NCBI RefSeq assembly: GCF_001644035.1
Contig: NZ_LUUG01000057.1
Coordinates: forward strand, 51,165-115,164
Direction: 5' to 3'
DNA length: 64,000 nt
DNA from: Methylomonas methanica
GTDB lineage: Bacteria > Pseudomonadota > Gammaproteobacteria > Methylococcales > Methylomonadaceae
This document shows positions 42,340 to 51,991 of this stretch, piece after piece. Made by a program: the position numbers and the translations under genes. The stretch's first letter is position 1, and each line of letters opens with the position of its first letter. The notes beneath the pieces were generated by a model, which worked only from the letters and a program-made list of their open reading frames with translations, made no database searches and had not been told where the DNA came from.

Positions 42340-45153
42340 AACAATTAGTTTCAAGCCTGGAGGTAACGCTTCGCCGAAGACTTGCTTTTCCTGTTGTTCA
42401 TCCAACTGTTTGAATTCGGCGACCATGTCTATCCAGGAAACTGGGGATTTAGCTTGTTTGAGTTTGTCTATCACCTGCTCCCGCAGGCTATCGTCGATAT
42501 CCCGAGCCCGGTCGTCGCAACGCCTGGCCAACAAGGTGGCGGCAAAGCCGGCCTGGGTTAGCTTTTTCCAGTCAGCTTTCAATAGCTGTTGCAGCCAGAC
42601 TTCGGCCGTCGCAGATGGAATTACCTGATGATTGTTACCGTGAAACAAAATCCGCCCGCCGATACGTCCGACCGCCCACCAACTTTGCTCGGGTTCGCCG
42701 GCTTTTTCCAGACGCTTGAGCAACCATTCGCCAAGCTGGGTTTTATCGGTAATCGTCAATCGCTCCAGCGCGGCCGCCAGCCGCACCATATCTTCGTAAC
42801 CTCGTGTCGCCAGTTGCTTCACGACGCCGGGTTGGCGCGCGGCAGCCGGATTGATGAATTTGGCGATGTCGTTAAAGATGCGTTGCTGGGCATCGGCATT
42901 CAAGCCGCCGGCAACGCGCCGCCACAAGGTCCACCATTCGGCCCAGTTCTGTTTTTCGTTAACGAATTGCAAGCCTTCGGCATACAACTTCCAGAGCTGT
43001 TCTACCCGCCAATCGTCGAGCGGATAGCCAAAGCCCGGACGCAAACAAAAGCCGGTCAAACTTAACCAGAGGCGTTCGTGCTGTTCACTACGCCGCCGGT
43101 ATTTACTGCCTTCCAGCAAGGCCGTAAACAATTCGCGCAGCAATGGGGTTTGCCAGGAGCCCCGCGGTGCGGCGAGAACGTTTTCCAGATCGGCGCGCAA
43201 GGTTTTTACTGCTTGCGGATCGACTTGTTTGGATTTGGCTCCGAATACGGCCTGGATTTTTTCCAGCGCTTGCGGCAATTGGTTAGGTAATTCGGCATTG
43301 ACGGCAGCTTGCGCCTTTTTGCGAATTTGAAACTCTACATCCCAACGCAGAGTGGAATCTGCCACCGCCACACACTGCAATTGCAAAGTACCGACTTCTG
43401 TATAAGTAGCCAGCAATTGCACCTCCACTTCACATTTCTGCTGGCCTTCGAATGCCACTGCCAACGGAGGCAAGCTGTGAAAACGTTCGTCATCGAGCTC
43501 GACAATGTCGCCGGGTTGGTAAGCACCATCCCCGCTACTGGACAGCAAATGAAAACGCACCGGTTGTCCCACCCTGAGAGCGAATTGCCGATCGCTCAAC
43601 AGAATCTCATGACCTTCCTCGCTACCTTTTGGCAGGATACAAACCCCACGGCCTGCCTGCTTATTATTGCCGCTTGTAGCGTTGAGGGTATCGACCAGCA
43701 GAAAGTAACTCCGTGCAGCACCGCCGCCGATTTTCAATTTCTTGTCGCGGCGGGCAATGGCGTAACTCACCGCGCCGTAAGCAACCGCCAATTCCGGATG
43801 ATTATTATCCAGCAATAATGGCGCTTGCCCGCCACGCCAACCGGCTAATAAATCAATCAAGCGTTGCACCATGGCCGGACTGCGAAACACGCCGCCGTTC
43901 AGCAATAATGCGTCGGGGACTATTTGATGCTCTGTGTCCGCGCAGCCCAGCGCCGCTTGTGCCGCTTGCGCATGCAACTGCAAAAAAGCGGCAATATGCT
44001 TGCTGATAGCAGGCTCCGCCGCGTAGGGCAAGCCAAACTCCACCACGCCGCTACGCTTTCTATCCGGCAGGTCTTGCAAGCCTGACATAGGTAAAAAGCC
44101 ATCCAAGGCAATTTCCTTAACTTCCTCCCTGTTTAGCGTGGTGCTTTTAGTGCCGCCGATCAACCTGGAACCACCACCCAATAAGGTCACAGCAACGTGT
44201 TCGGGCGCATCTGCAGCCAAAAGTTGCTCTTTGGCGATCCGGCATTGCTCCAGTAATTGCGACAGATCGGCGGTGGAGAGTTTTTTATCGCCGGCTCGCA
44301 AGCGGCTTTCCGCTAAATGCGCCAGAGCCAGATCAATGTTGTCGCCACCCAACATCAGGTGGTCACCGACACCTATGCGCGTCAGCTGAGGTTCCTCTGA
44401 GCCCTGCTCAATCTTGATCAAGGTCAAATCGGTAGTACCGCCGCCGACATCGCAAACCAGTAATAGCCGGCTACCGGCCAGACTGGCTTTGATGGTACCG
44501 GCATGCCGGCGTAGCCAGTCATAACAGACCGCTTGCGGCTCTTCCAGTAACCTGACACCGCTCAAGCCGGCCATCTTTGCCGCTTCCAGGGTTAAGGATC
44601 GCGCGGACTCGTCGAAGGAGGCTGGCACCGTAATCACAACTTCCTGGCAGGCAAGTGGCGCAGAGGGAAAACGCTGCTCCCAAACGGAACAGACGTGTCG
44701 CAAATAACTAGCACTTGCTTCCAGCGGCGAGACTTTAAATACTGATTCGTCGCTTCCCCAAGGCAAAATAGCCGCGCTGTGATCAACGGCGGTGTGCGAC
44801 AACCAACTCTTGGCGCTGGTAACCAAACGGCCTTGTGACTTAGCCCCCAACAGACGCGCCGCTTCACCGAGCACAGCGCCACTTTCCTGGGTTAAAAACC
44901 CTGCCTCGGCGCTTATTTCCCCGAGCGCGGGGTGGTAACGCACCGACGGCAATAATGGCTTGGCATTCACTTCCCCTGGTGCGATCAGCTGAGGAATTTC
45001 GAACAGGTGAATAGCTTTCGCCGGATCGTTGGCGTCGGAGTACGCGACGACCGTGTGAGTGGTGCCCAGATCGATTCCGACTGAGTAAGTAGCAGCGCTG
45101 TTTTTCAAAGGTACTAAATCTAATTGTTCTAATAATGTTATGCCGTCTGCCAC
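42337..45153 (-). CDS. Hsp70 family protein with DUF3731-type C-terminus
   Basis: 938 residues. Actin-like ATPase domain (about 22-480) with phosphate motifs GIDLGTTHTVVAYSD and VCDVGGGTTDLTLIKI, AAKMAGLSGVRLLEEPQAV and LLNGGVFRSPAMVQRL. The following part is not a DnaK substrate domain; the last 350 residues are helical and rich in Trp/Arg (LWLSLTGFCLRPGFGYPLDDWRVEQLWKLY in part), as in the Hsp70 subfamily with DUF3731. Function of that subfamily is unknown. It heads the minus-strand array 130 bp before the radical SAM operon; it may be a separate transcript or a folding partner of the large enzymes. Confidence 0.85.
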   Translation of the reverse strand: MADGITLLEQLDLVPLKNSAATYSVGIDLGTTHTVVAYSDANDPAKAIHLFEIPQLIAPGEVNAKPLLPSVRYHPALGEISAEAGFLTQESGAVLGEAARLLGAKSQGRLVTSAKSWLSHTAVDHSAAILPWGSDESVFKVSPLEASASYLRHVCSVWEQRFPSAPLACQEVVITVPASFDESARSLTLEAAKMAGLSGVRLLEEPQAVCYDWLRRHAGTIKASLAGSRLLLVCDVGGGTTDLTLIKIEQGSEEPQLTRIGVGDHLMLGGDNIDLALAHLAESRLRAGDKKLSTADLSQLLEQCRIAKEQLLAADAPEHVAVTLLGGGSRLIGGTKSTTLNREEVKEIALDGFLPMSGLQDLPDRKRSGVVEFGLPYAAEPAISKHIAAFLQLHAQAAQAALGCADTEHQIVPDALLLNGGVFRSPAMVQRLIDLLAGWRGGQAPLLLDNNHPELAVAYGAVSYAIARRDKKLKIGGGAARSYFLLVDTLNATSGNNKQAGRGVCILPKGSEEGHEILLSDRQFALRVGQPVRFHLLSSSGDGAYQPGDIVELDDERFHSLPPLAVAFEGQQKCEVEVQLLATYTEVGTLQLQCVAVADSTLRWDVEFQIRKKAQAAVNAELPNQLPQALEKIQAVFGAKSKQVDPQAVKTLRADLENVLAAPRGSWQTPLLRELFTALLEGSKYRRRSEQHERLWLSLTGFCLRPGFGYPLDDWRVEQLWKLYAEGLQFVNEKQNWAEWWTLWRRVAGGLNADAQQRIFNDIAKFINPAAARQPGVVKQLATRGYEDMVRLAAALERLTITDKTQLGEWLLKRLEKAGEPEQSWWAVGRIGGRILFHGNNHQVIPSATAEVWLQQLLKADWKKLTQAGFAATLLARRCDDRARDIDDSLREQVIDKLKQAKSPVSWIDMVAEFKQLDEQQEKQVFGEALPPGLKLIV

Positions 45154-45473
45154 TTATCGAAGCAAACTAGCGAATGGGATATTTTAATCGGCTTTCTGAT
45201 CGGACACTCTCGTTTTTCTCGATCACGCTTTATCCAAACAATTACCGCCAATTGAAATAAAACGTCAGCAAAGAACATTCTTTCGACGTGTTTCGAATAA
45301 AATGCTTGCGCGGCTAATCTTTGCGATGTTACTTTTCGCCTACGGCAACTGTCAGTTTATTGCATTACTGAACACCCCCAGCAAGAGCAAGGATTGGCAC
45401 TGCATACTGCTCAAATCTGAATCTAGACCAAGAAAACTACAGCGATTATTAACCAATTTAGCGAGTTAAATTC
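45154..45473. other. 320-bp divergent intergenic region
   Basis: Lies between the Hsp70 gene (minus) and the metalloprotease-like gene (plus). It contains a weak sigma-28-like site facing Hsp70 (see next entry). No convincing promoter or ribosome site was seen for the plus-strand gene, and no ORF or repeat. Confidence 0.4.
45185..45211 (-). promoter_or_regulatory. Weak sigma-28-like site before Hsp70 gene
   Basis: Minus strand GAGAGTGT, 11 bp, GCCGATTA, about 30 bp before the Hsp70 start codon. The -10 matches seven of eight bases but the -35 core TAAA only two of four. Position is right, match is marginal. Confidence 0.35.
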
Positions 45474-46391
45474 ATGTTTATTAAACCATCCGCATTAGCT
45501 GGCGTCGTGTTGCTGGCCGCCAGCCAATCAGCCGACGCTGTCGTCATCACTTTTGACTATACCTACGATGGCGGCTTTTTCTCCGGCAGCAATTCAAGTA
45601 GACGAGACATCCTGGATGCCGCTGGCGGCTTTTTGGGAAGCATCTTGACCGACAGCTTGACAGCTATCTCATCCGGCGGTGGCAATAATTTCAGCGCGGT
45701 ATTTAATCGTCCGGATACTGGCGCAGAGACTACATTAAGCAATTTCAGCGTTGCAGCCGACACACTCACCGTGTTTGTTGGCGGACAGACCATGGGCGCC
45801 GGCAACTTGGGCTATGGCGGCTACGGCGGTTACAACGTCAGTGGAACCCAAGATTTTTTGAACAATGCGACACAGCGCGGCCAATCCAATGCTACCTCCG
45901 GCCCGTCGGCAACCGATTTTGCACCGTGGGGCGGTCAATTGTCCTTCAGCAGCTCGGCAAACTGGTATTTCGACGCCGATCTTTCAACCACAGAAGCCTT
46001 CAGCGGCAACGATTTTTATTCGGTGGCGCTGCACGAGTTAGGCCATTTATTAGGTCTGGGGAGTTCGGACTCTTGGGATAATAAAATATCAGGCTCTAGC
46101 TTTACCGGGGCCAATGCAGTAGCGGTCTATGGCGGCAATGTAACGCTGGAAGGGGATAAGGTTCATTGGTTAGACGGTACCAAAAGCACTGTAAACGGCA
46201 TTGAGCAAGAAACCGCAATGGACCCAACTATACGCGTCGGCACACGCAAAGTGTTTACGCAACTCGATCTCGCTGCACTGAAAGATGTGGGCTGGCAAGT
46301 TTCTGTGACCGCTGTGCCGGTTCCTTCGGCCGTTTGGTTGTTCGGCTCTGCTTTACTAGGCTTTATAGCAAGCAAACGTAAGCAAATTTGA
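45474..46391 (+). CDS. Secreted metalloprotease-like protein with PEP-CTERM-type anchor
   Basis: 305 residues. Signal peptide at 1-23 (cleavage near ADA-VVI). The zinc motif HELGHLLGLGSS holds His187, Glu188 and His191, but position 197, the third histidine of metzincins, is Ser. The C-terminus VPVPSAVWLFGSALLGFIASKRK is a PEP-CTERM-type sorting signal (VPxPSA variant, membrane helix, basic tail), cut by an exosortase in known systems. The middle is rich in Gly, Ser and Asn. It is probably exported and anchored transiently in the envelope; no exosortase gene is in the window. Peptidase activity is uncertain because of the missing ligand. No gene-level link to the glycan cluster is evident. 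Confidence 0.8.
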   Translation: MFIKPSALAGVVLLAASQSADAVVITFDYTYDGGFFSGSNSSRRDILDAAGGFLGSILTDSLTAISSGGGNNFSAVFNRPDTGAETTLSNFSVAADTLTVFVGGQTMGAGNLGYGGYGGYNVSGTQDFLNNATQRGQSNATSGPSATDFAPWGGQLSFSSSANWYFDADLSTTEAFSGNDFYSVALHELGHLLGLGSSDSWDNKISGSSFTGANAVAVYGGNVTLEGDKVHWLDGTKSTVNGIEQETAMDPTIRVGTRKVFTQLDLAALKDVGWQVSVTAVPVPSAVWLFGSALLGFIASKRKQI

Positions 46392-46413
46392 GTTTCTAGC
46401 AAATTCATCACTG

Positions 46414-46453
46414 TCGCGCCGGATAAGCCAAATGGCTAATAAATCCGGCGCGA
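46414..46453. terminator. Strong hairpin between convergent genes
   Basis: Perfect 11-bp stem TCGCGCCGGAT / ATCCGGCGCGA with a second small stem (AAGCC/GGCT) inside. It lies between the converging metalloprotease-like gene and pcm, so it probably serves both strands, although neither side has a strong T run. Confidence 0.7.
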
Positions 46454-46468
46454 TAAAGCGATTAAAAC

Positions 46469-47131
46469 CTATTGACTGACACCTGATAAAAACGGCACGA
46501 AACTGACCCGCTCTATCACCTCATCCTCAAAACCCTGCTCCGTGCGGGTTATCCGATGCAATTCCTGCATCCCTTCCAGACCGACCGGAATCACCATCAC
46601 TCCCCCTACGGCCATTTGCTCAAGCAATGCTTCCGGAATTTCCGCCGGAGCGGCAGCGGCTAAAATCCCATCGTATGGTGCATGTTCAGGCCAACCCCAC
46701 CCGCCATCGCTATGCTTAAAGCCGACGGTCTTGATATTCAACTCCCACAACGTATCTCTAGCTTTTTTCATCAACGGCGCGATCCGCTCCACCGAATAAA
46801 CTTGCTCTACCAGCCTGGCTAGTATTGCGGTTTGATATCCGCAACCCGTACCGATTTCCAGCACCTTGTGCAGCGCACCTTTTTCCAACAGCAATTCAGT
46901 CATTTTGGCGACAATATACGGCTGAGATATAGTTTGATTGTGGCCGATCGGCAAAGCAGTATCCTCGTAAGCGCGACTCTCCAAAGCTTCGTCGACAAAA
47001 ATATGCCGCGGCGTGTCAGCCATTACCGCCAAGATTTTGCTGTTGTAGATACCTTGCTCGCGCAACCGAGAAATCATGCGCTCTCTGGTCCGCCGCGAAG
47101 TCATGCCTATACCCTGAATGCGCCGACTCAT
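46469..47131 (-). CDS. pcm: Protein-L-isoaspartate O-methyltransferase
   Basis: Repairs isoaspartyl residues in aged proteins by SAM-dependent methylation. 220 residues from the ATG at 47131, which overlaps the surE stop (ATGA). Motifs: [57 protein letters not shown] (SAM loop) and GGVMVIPVG. The surE-pcm order is widespread in Proteobacteria, where nlpD-rpoS often follow; they are not found here. Confidence 0.95.
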   Translation of the reverse strand: MSRRIQGIGMTSRRTRERMISRLREQGIYNSKILAVMADTPRHIFVDEALESRAYEDTALPIGHNQTISQPYIVAKMTELLLEKGALHKVLEIGTGCGYQTAILARLVEQVYSVERIAPLMKKARDTLWELNIKTVGFKHSDGGWGWPEHAPYDGILAAAAPAEIPEALLEQMAVGGVMVIPVGLEGMQELHRITRTEQGFEDEVIERVSFVPFLSGVSQ

Positions 47132-47883
47132 ACGAGCGCCTCCATTGCCAGCCAATCGCGTAACCCCTCTAATCGTTCGTAACGCGTCAAATCCAGCTGC
47201 AACGGCGTCACTGACACATAACCGTTTCTTATCGCATCGAAATCGGTACCGGGCCCGGCGTCTTGTTCGCTACCGGGCGGCCCTACCCAGTAAATAATGT
47301 GCCCGCGCGGGTCCTGCGAGCGTATCACTGCTTCCGCTTTGTGCCGTTGCCCGAGGCGGGTAGATTGATAGCCTTTTAACTCGGCAATCGGTAAATCGGG
47401 CACGTTCACGTTTAATAAAGTATCTTCCGGTAATGGCTGAGCCAGGATTTTTTGCATTAACGTCACGGCTACATGTGCTGCCGTCTCAAAATGTTTGGGA
47501 TCGCTGGACGCCAAAGATATGGCGACAGCCGGCAAGCCCAGAAAACGCCCCTCAGTGGCGGCGGCCACAGTGCCTGAATAAAGCACATCGTCTCCAAGAT
47601 TGGCGCCATGATTGATTCCGGCAAATACCATATCTGGTTCTTGCGCCAATAAGCCGGTAATCGCCAGATGAACGCAATCCGTCGGCGTACCATCCACCCT
47701 AACAAAACCGTTGTCGCATTGAGTGACCCGTAAGGGCATGTCCAAGGTTAAAGAGTTGCTTGCGGCACTCCGGTTTTTATCCGGTGCCACTACCGACACA
47801 TCGGCGTAAAGACGCAGAGCCTCAGCCAGCGTATTAATGCCCAGAGCCAAATAACCATCGTCGTTGCTGATAAGTATGTGCAT
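47128..47883 (-). CDS. surE: 5'/3'-nucleotidase SurE
   Basis: Metal-dependent nucleotidase and exopolyphosphatase linked to stationary-phase survival. 251 residues from the ATG at 47883; the start [16 protein letters not shown] carries the metal-binding Asp pair, followed by [29 protein letters not shown] and SGINHG-type motif [22 protein letters not shown]. An upstream start at 47922 is not supported by family length. Confidence 0.95.
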   Translation of the reverse strand: MHILISNDDGYLALGINTLAEALRLYADVSVVAPDKNRSAASNSLTLDMPLRVTQCDNGFVRVDGTPTDCVHLAITGLLAQEPDMVFAGINHGANLGDDVLYSGTVAAATEGRFLGLPAVAISLASSDPKHFETAAHVAVTLMQKILAQPLPEDTLLNVNVPDLPIAELKGYQSTRLGQRHKAEAVIRSQDPRGHIIYWVGPPGSEQDAGPGTDFDAIRNGYVSVTPLQLDLTRYERLEGLRDWLAMEALV

Positions 47884-47947
47884 ACCGCTGTGAAACGCTT
47901 TAAAATTCCCGCATAGTAGCAAAAAAACCGCAAAACCAGCAGCTTAC

Positions 47948-48514
47948 GTGACAAAAAAAACCAATCCCTCAGACGACGCACTCTTGTTTCGGAATACAAT
48001 CGGCACAGTCACACCGATAGACACCAATACGGTGATTCTTAAGCCTGATAAAAAACCGCGGCCAATACCCTTATTCAAACCGTTGGAGCAGGTCGACCCT
48101 CTGCAAAAGGATGTTGAGGGCAGCTTGGAAACCTTGTTTCAAGAAGACAAGATTGCTTTCCTGGTACCTGGCATGCAAAAAAACGTACTCAGAAAGCTTC
48201 GTAAGGGATATTACGGTTTGGATGCCGATATCGATCTACATGGCTTAAACAGTCGCGACGCGCAGCAGCAACTACTGCGCTTTTTACACTATTGTGTTGA
48301 GGACGGTTTTCGCTGCGTACTAATTATCCATGGTAAGGGCTACAACTCCCCGAACAATCAACCAGTGTTAAAAAATGACATTAATCTCTGGCTACGCCAA
48401 CATAAAGACGTACTAGCGTTTTGCTCCGCCCCATCCAAAGTTGGCGGAACGGGTGCATTGCTCGTGCTATTACGTTTGTCAGAAAAATTTGTTACGTCCG
48501 AAGAGGAGTATTAG
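47948..48514 (+). CDS. Smr domain protein
   Basis: 188 residues from a GTG at 47948. C-terminal Smr domain (about 95-180): DIDLHGLNSRDAQQQLLRFL, RCVLIIHGKG and SAPSKVGGTGALLVLLR are the DxH, HGKG and GGxGA(L)xV motifs. Smr proteins are DNA or RNA endonucleases; E. coli SmrB (YfcN) cleaves mRNA between collided ribosomes, and this stand-alone form with a short N-terminal extension resembles that group. Divergent from surE. Confidence 0.87.
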   Translation: MTKKTNPSDDALLFRNTIGTVTPIDTNTVILKPDKKPRPIPLFKPLEQVDPLQKDVEGSLETLFQEDKIAFLVPGMQKNVLRKLRKGYYGLDADIDLHGLNSRDAQQQLLRFLHYCVEDGFRCVLIIHGKGYNSPNNQPVLKNDINLWLRQHKDVLAFCSAPSKVGGTGALLVLLRLSEKFVTSEEEY

Positions 48515-48769
48515 ATAGATCGGCCCTGGCATCCCCCTCTCCGCTAAACCAATTCATCTACCCGTCGATTACACACCCAAACCTGTCCCGCCGGACCCTT
48601 ATTGCACTAATATTTCGTTTTGCCTTGACTTGCTCAACTTGTTGCTCTAGTTTTTCAAGTATTGCTCTTCCAATTTTTTGAGAATAACATTCAGCGCCAT
48701 GACGACAACTCACCTTCAGCGAACTCCCGGCCTGCAACACAAAGTAAAGCCTGAAGGAGATATTCAGCA

Positions 48770-49810
48770 ATGAGCCTTAACGTCGGGATCGTCGGCTTAG
48801 GCAGAATCGGCCGCGGGGTATTAAGAGGAAATTTCACGCATACGAAAGGCGGCAGATTCGATATTCGAGTGGTATGCGACGTAATGGCAATAGACCACGT
48901 CGCCTATCTGCTGGCTAACGATAGCACCTACGGTCGCCCTCCGTTTCACGTGGATTGCGATGGCGACGACCTGATTATTGATGGTAAAAGAGTTCACTAT
49001 CAAAGGGTGGACCGGCGGCGCAGTTCGCCCGATGATGACAGCTTTGGCATATTGCGCCGATTTAATCTTGATGTCTTATTTGACGCTACCGGCACCGCCA
49101 CCATCCATGATTTCCGTTCATTAATAACACAGGATGTCGCAAAAAAAGTCCTCTGCACATGGAATGTGAGTGGTTGCGATATCAGTCTGGTATTCGGTGT
49201 AAATAATTCAGCATACGATCCAGGGCACCACGACGTCATCTCCGCCAGCACATGCACAGGCAATGCACTGGTTCCTATCTGTCATGTGCTTGATCAGCAC
49301 ATCGGTATCGATTACGCCCGAGCCATCACCATCCATCCGCAACTTTCGGATCAACGTGTACTGGATGGTTATCACGCATCATCCCAACTTGGTAGAGGGT
49401 GTGCGACTTCAATTATCCCAACCAGCACTAACGTCGGCAAATCCACGACATTGGTATTACCGCAACTCGAAGGCAAATTGGAGGCGATGTCATACAGAGT
49501 GCCAACTGCGATTGTCTCTGTCATTGATTTGACGGCCACTCTTTCTCGAAAAACGTCGCAGGAAGAATGCGTAGAGCTGTTTGAAGATTACGCCAGCAAA
49601 CAATTGGCAGGTATCATTCATTGCGACTACGGCGCATGGGGCCATCAGAAGGCTAGCATCGATTATATGGAAACTGAATATTCTTCAATCTTACTGATGC
49701 ATCATCTCACTGTCAGCCAAGGCCGCCAACTCGGCTTGTCTTTGATGCATGACAATGAACATGCATATTGCTGCCGCGTACTAGACGTATTAGGGGTTTT
49801 ACAAAACTAG
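48770..49810 (+). CDS. Divergent glyceraldehyde-3-phosphate dehydrogenase-like protein
   Basis: 346 residues; NAD-binding domain VGIVGLGRIGRGVLR and catalytic domain with Cys162 in SASTCTGNAL and His189 in ITIHPQ. The spacing of 27 residues equals Cys149-His176 of GAPDH. The C-terminal NVGKSTTLVLPQLEGKLEAMSYRVPTAIVSVIDLT matches GAPDH in pieces (LPQLEGK, RVPT), but other conserved residues differ (SNASCTTNC and the KT VD loop are altered). Likely a paralogue of the glycolytic enzyme with another aldehyde substrate or cofactor. Start has GAAGGAG upstream. Confidence 0.8.
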   Translation: MSLNVGIVGLGRIGRGVLRGNFTHTKGGRFDIRVVCDVMAIDHVAYLLANDSTYGRPPFHVDCDGDDLIIDGKRVHYQRVDRRRSSPDDDSFGILRRFNLDVLFDATGTATIHDFRSLITQDVAKKVLCTWNVSGCDISLVFGVNNSAYDPGHHDVISASTCTGNALVPICHVLDQHIGIDYARAITIHPQLSDQRVLDGYHASSQLGRGCATSIIPTSTNVGKSTTLVLPQLEGKLEAMSYRVPTAIVSVIDLTATLSRKTSQEECVELFEDYASKQLAGIIHCDYGAWGHQKASIDYMETEYSSILLMHHLTVSQGRQLGLSLMHDNEHAYCCRVLDVLGVLQN

Positions 49811-49860
49811 CGTAGCAAGCTGGCAAAAGTCCTAATACACTCTGATCGAGTTATGGCGGA

Positions 49861-50388
49861 ATGAACCAAAAAATAGCAAGCTTTGCAGCGGAGTCTTCAC
49901 CTAACGCAACAATTTTAATCCTTGGCAGCATTCCTGGGAAAGCTTCTCTTGCCGCCCATCAATATTACGCACATCCGCGTAATCATTTTTGGCCTATCAT
50001 AACCGAGCTTCTGGCAATAGATCCTGCCAGCCCATACTCAGCGAGAATCGAATCCTTAAAATTAGCCGGCATAGCACTATGGGATGTAGTCAAGTCATGC
50101 TATAGGCACAACAGTAGTCTCGATACAAAAATAGACAAAAACAGTATTGTTACGAATGATTTTCCAGGTTTTTTCCTAACCCACCCAAATATTACGCATT
50201 TATTTTTTAACGGTTTAACTGCGGAAAAAACGTTTCAAAAGCATGTTCAACCTTATATTGGCACAGATCGGTTAATATACCATCGATTACCCTCTACAAG
50301 CCCGGCGCATGCGGCGATGTCATTTCAAGAAAAACTGGAAAGTTGGCGCATATTGACAAAGGTATTAGCAAAAACCTTGTGCGTATAA
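49861..50388 (+). CDS. DNA-deoxyinosine (hypoxanthine/uracil) glycosylase
   Basis: 175 residues, UDG superfamily, family 6 (HDG) type. Motif 1 LGSIPGKASLAAHQYYAHPRNHFWPII, seen as GSIPGKASL and YAHPRNHFW; motif 2 LPSTSPAHA near residue 142; GIALWDVVKSCYRHNSSLD between. Removes hypoxanthine (deaminated adenine) or uracil from DNA. Convergent to the ribosomal rplQ gene; no functional link to it. Confidence 0.85.
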   Translation: MNQKIASFAAESSPNATILILGSIPGKASLAAHQYYAHPRNHFWPIITELLAIDPASPYSARIESLKLAGIALWDVVKSCYRHNSSLDTKIDKNSIVTNDFPGFFLTHPNITHLFFNGLTAEKTFQKHVQPYIGTDRLIYHRLPSTSPAHAAMSFQEKLESWRILTKVLAKTLCV

Positions 50389-50493
50389 AAATGAGAGATA
50401 CTTCGGAATCAAGCCAAAATAATCAGTGCCAGAAATATATTCTAGGAATTTAAATTAACACTGGAAGGCGAAATTGAAAGGGTCAAACAGAAA

Positions 50494-50525
50494 CGGCAGA
50501 TTAGCTGTCCAGCTAAAATCTGCCG
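50494..50525. terminator. Hairpin ending the alpha operon
   Basis: Long stem CGGCAGATT...AGCTG / CAGCT...AATCTGCCG (two unpaired T on one arm) around a three-base loop, 33 bp after rplQ and convergent with the glycosylase gene. On the minus strand it is followed by TTTCTGTTT, a weak T run. Probably bidirectional. Confidence 0.75.
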
Positions 50526-50558
50526 CCTAAAAGCCGTAGGTTGAAAACCTGACTAGGT

Positions 50559-50939
50559 TTATTCTTCTGTTTGAATTGGTTCCGGTCTGTCTACCAATTC
50601 AACATATGCCATAGGCGCATCATCGCCAGACCGAAACCCGCATTTAATAATCCTTAAATACCCACCGTTTCTGGACTGGTATCTTGGTCCAAGTTCGTTA
50701 AATAATTTAGTTACAACATCTCTATCACGTAGTTTAGAGAAAGCCTGCCGGCGTTTTGCAACCGAATCAATTTTAGATAGCGTAATCAAAGGCTCGGCGA
50801 TTACACGTAACTCTTTAGCCTTAGGTAAAGTAGTCTTGATTAATTCGTGTCTAAACAGCGAGCACGCCATGTTACTAAATAGCGCTTTTCTGTGGCTACT
50901 ATTTTTATTTAACTGTCTTCCAGATTTACGGTGTCTCAT
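50559..50939 (-). CDS. rplQ: 50S ribosomal protein L17
   Basis: L17, near the peptide exit tunnel. [24 protein letters not shown] (in pieces [10 protein letters not shown] and SSHRKALF) is diagnostic; 126 residues. Last gene of the alpha operon rpsM-rpsK-rpsD-rpoA-rplQ, 18 bp after rpoA, with a hairpin downstream. Confidence 0.97.
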   Translation of the reverse strand: MRHRKSGRQLNKNSSHRKALFSNMACSLFRHELIKTTLPKAKELRVIAEPLITLSKIDSVAKRRQAFSKLRDRDVVTKLFNELGPRYQSRNGGYLRIIKCGFRSGDDAPMAYVELVDRPEPIQTEE

Positions 50940-50957
50940 TTTTCAAATGCCTTATAT

Positions 50958-51968
50958 TCAAATTCCAGCTTGCGATTGATCAGCCAGATTTTCAGGTGGC
51001 CAGTTTTCCAACCGCATACCCAATGACAGACCTTTAATTGCAAGAATATCTTTAATTTCTGTTAACGATTTCTTACCTAAATTCGGTGTCCTCAACAGCT
51101 CTACTTCAGTGCGTTGTATCAGATCACCAATATAGAAAATATTTTCTGCCTTTAGGCAGTTGGCAGAACGGACCGTCAACTCCAAATCATCTACTGGGCG
51201 CAACAAAACAGGGTCGAACGACTCCTCTTCAATAGCCACCTCTTCATGTATCTGTTCGTTAACTTTTTCGAAATCAACAAAAACTGATAATTGATCATGA
51301 AGAATAGAAGCAGCTAGCTTGATTGCCTGCTCAGGATCAACAGTGCCGTTTGTCTCTAATTCGATAACAAGCCTGTCAAGGTTAGTGCGCTGTTCTACAC
51401 GGGTACTTTCTACATGATAAGCAACTTTCACTATAGGGCTAAACGCTGCATCGACCATTAATACGCCGACAGGAGCATCGTCATACATCTCTTTCCTCAG
51501 ACTGGCAGGGACATATCCTCTACCTCTCTCGACTTTAATTTTGATGTTGAGCGAACAATCCTGGTTATTAATGTTTGCTATTATCAGATCGGGGTTTACC
51601 AACTCTACGTTATGAGGCAGATCAATATCCCGAGCAGTGACAACACCAACACCGTTTTTTGACAGCGTGAGAGTTACCTCGTCCTTAGAATGGACGACGA
51701 CAGCTAGTTTTTTAAGGTTCAGTATGATGTCTATAACATCTTCTTGAACACCCTCTATAGTAGTGAATTCATGCAATACACCTTCAATAGAGATTTCCGT
51801 GACTGCGCAACCTGGAATTGAAGACAGCATAACCCGTCTCAAAGCATTGCCTAAAGAATGCCCAAAGCCGCGCTCCAGAGGTTCGATAACGATTCTCGAG
51901 TGGTTGGCCGATTCGTTTATCACCTCGACAAGTCTAGGCTTCAGTAGGCCAACAATAGAACTCTGCAT
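50958..51968 (-). CDS. rpoA: RNA polymerase alpha subunit
   Basis: 336 residues. N-terminal domain (1-230) for dimerisation and core assembly: [39 protein letters not shown]. Linker, then alpha-CTD (about 250-325) that binds UP elements and activators: [19 protein letters not shown] and RLENWPP. Located between rpsD and rplQ as usual. Confidence 0.98.
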   Translation of the reverse strand: MQSSIVGLLKPRLVEVINESANHSRIVIEPLERGFGHSLGNALRRVMLSSIPGCAVTEISIEGVLHEFTTIEGVQEDVIDIILNLKKLAVVVHSKDEVTLTLSKNGVGVVTARDIDLPHNVELVNPDLIIANINNQDCSLNIKIKVERGRGYVPASLRKEMYDDAPVGVLMVDAAFSPIVKVAYHVESTRVEQRTNLDRLVIELETNGTVDPEQAIKLAASILHDQLSVFVDFEKVNEQIHEEVAIEEESFDPVLLRPVDDLELTVRSANCLKAENIFYIGDLIQRTEVELLRTPNLGKKSLTEIKDILAIKGLSLGMRLENWPPENLADQSQAGI

Positions 51969-51991
51969 AATTTAAATCCTGGACTTATTTA

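Noticed and set aside
42207..42344. Longer N-terminus for the radical SAM gene at 41106
   Set aside because: The extra 46 codons start at TTG, do not resemble the family and cover a promoter-like element; the ATG at 42206 fits family N-termini.
48558..48770. Small minus-strand ORF before the GAPDH-like gene
   Set aside because: 70 codons, no family match, and it covers the likely promoter and ribosome site of the downstream gene.
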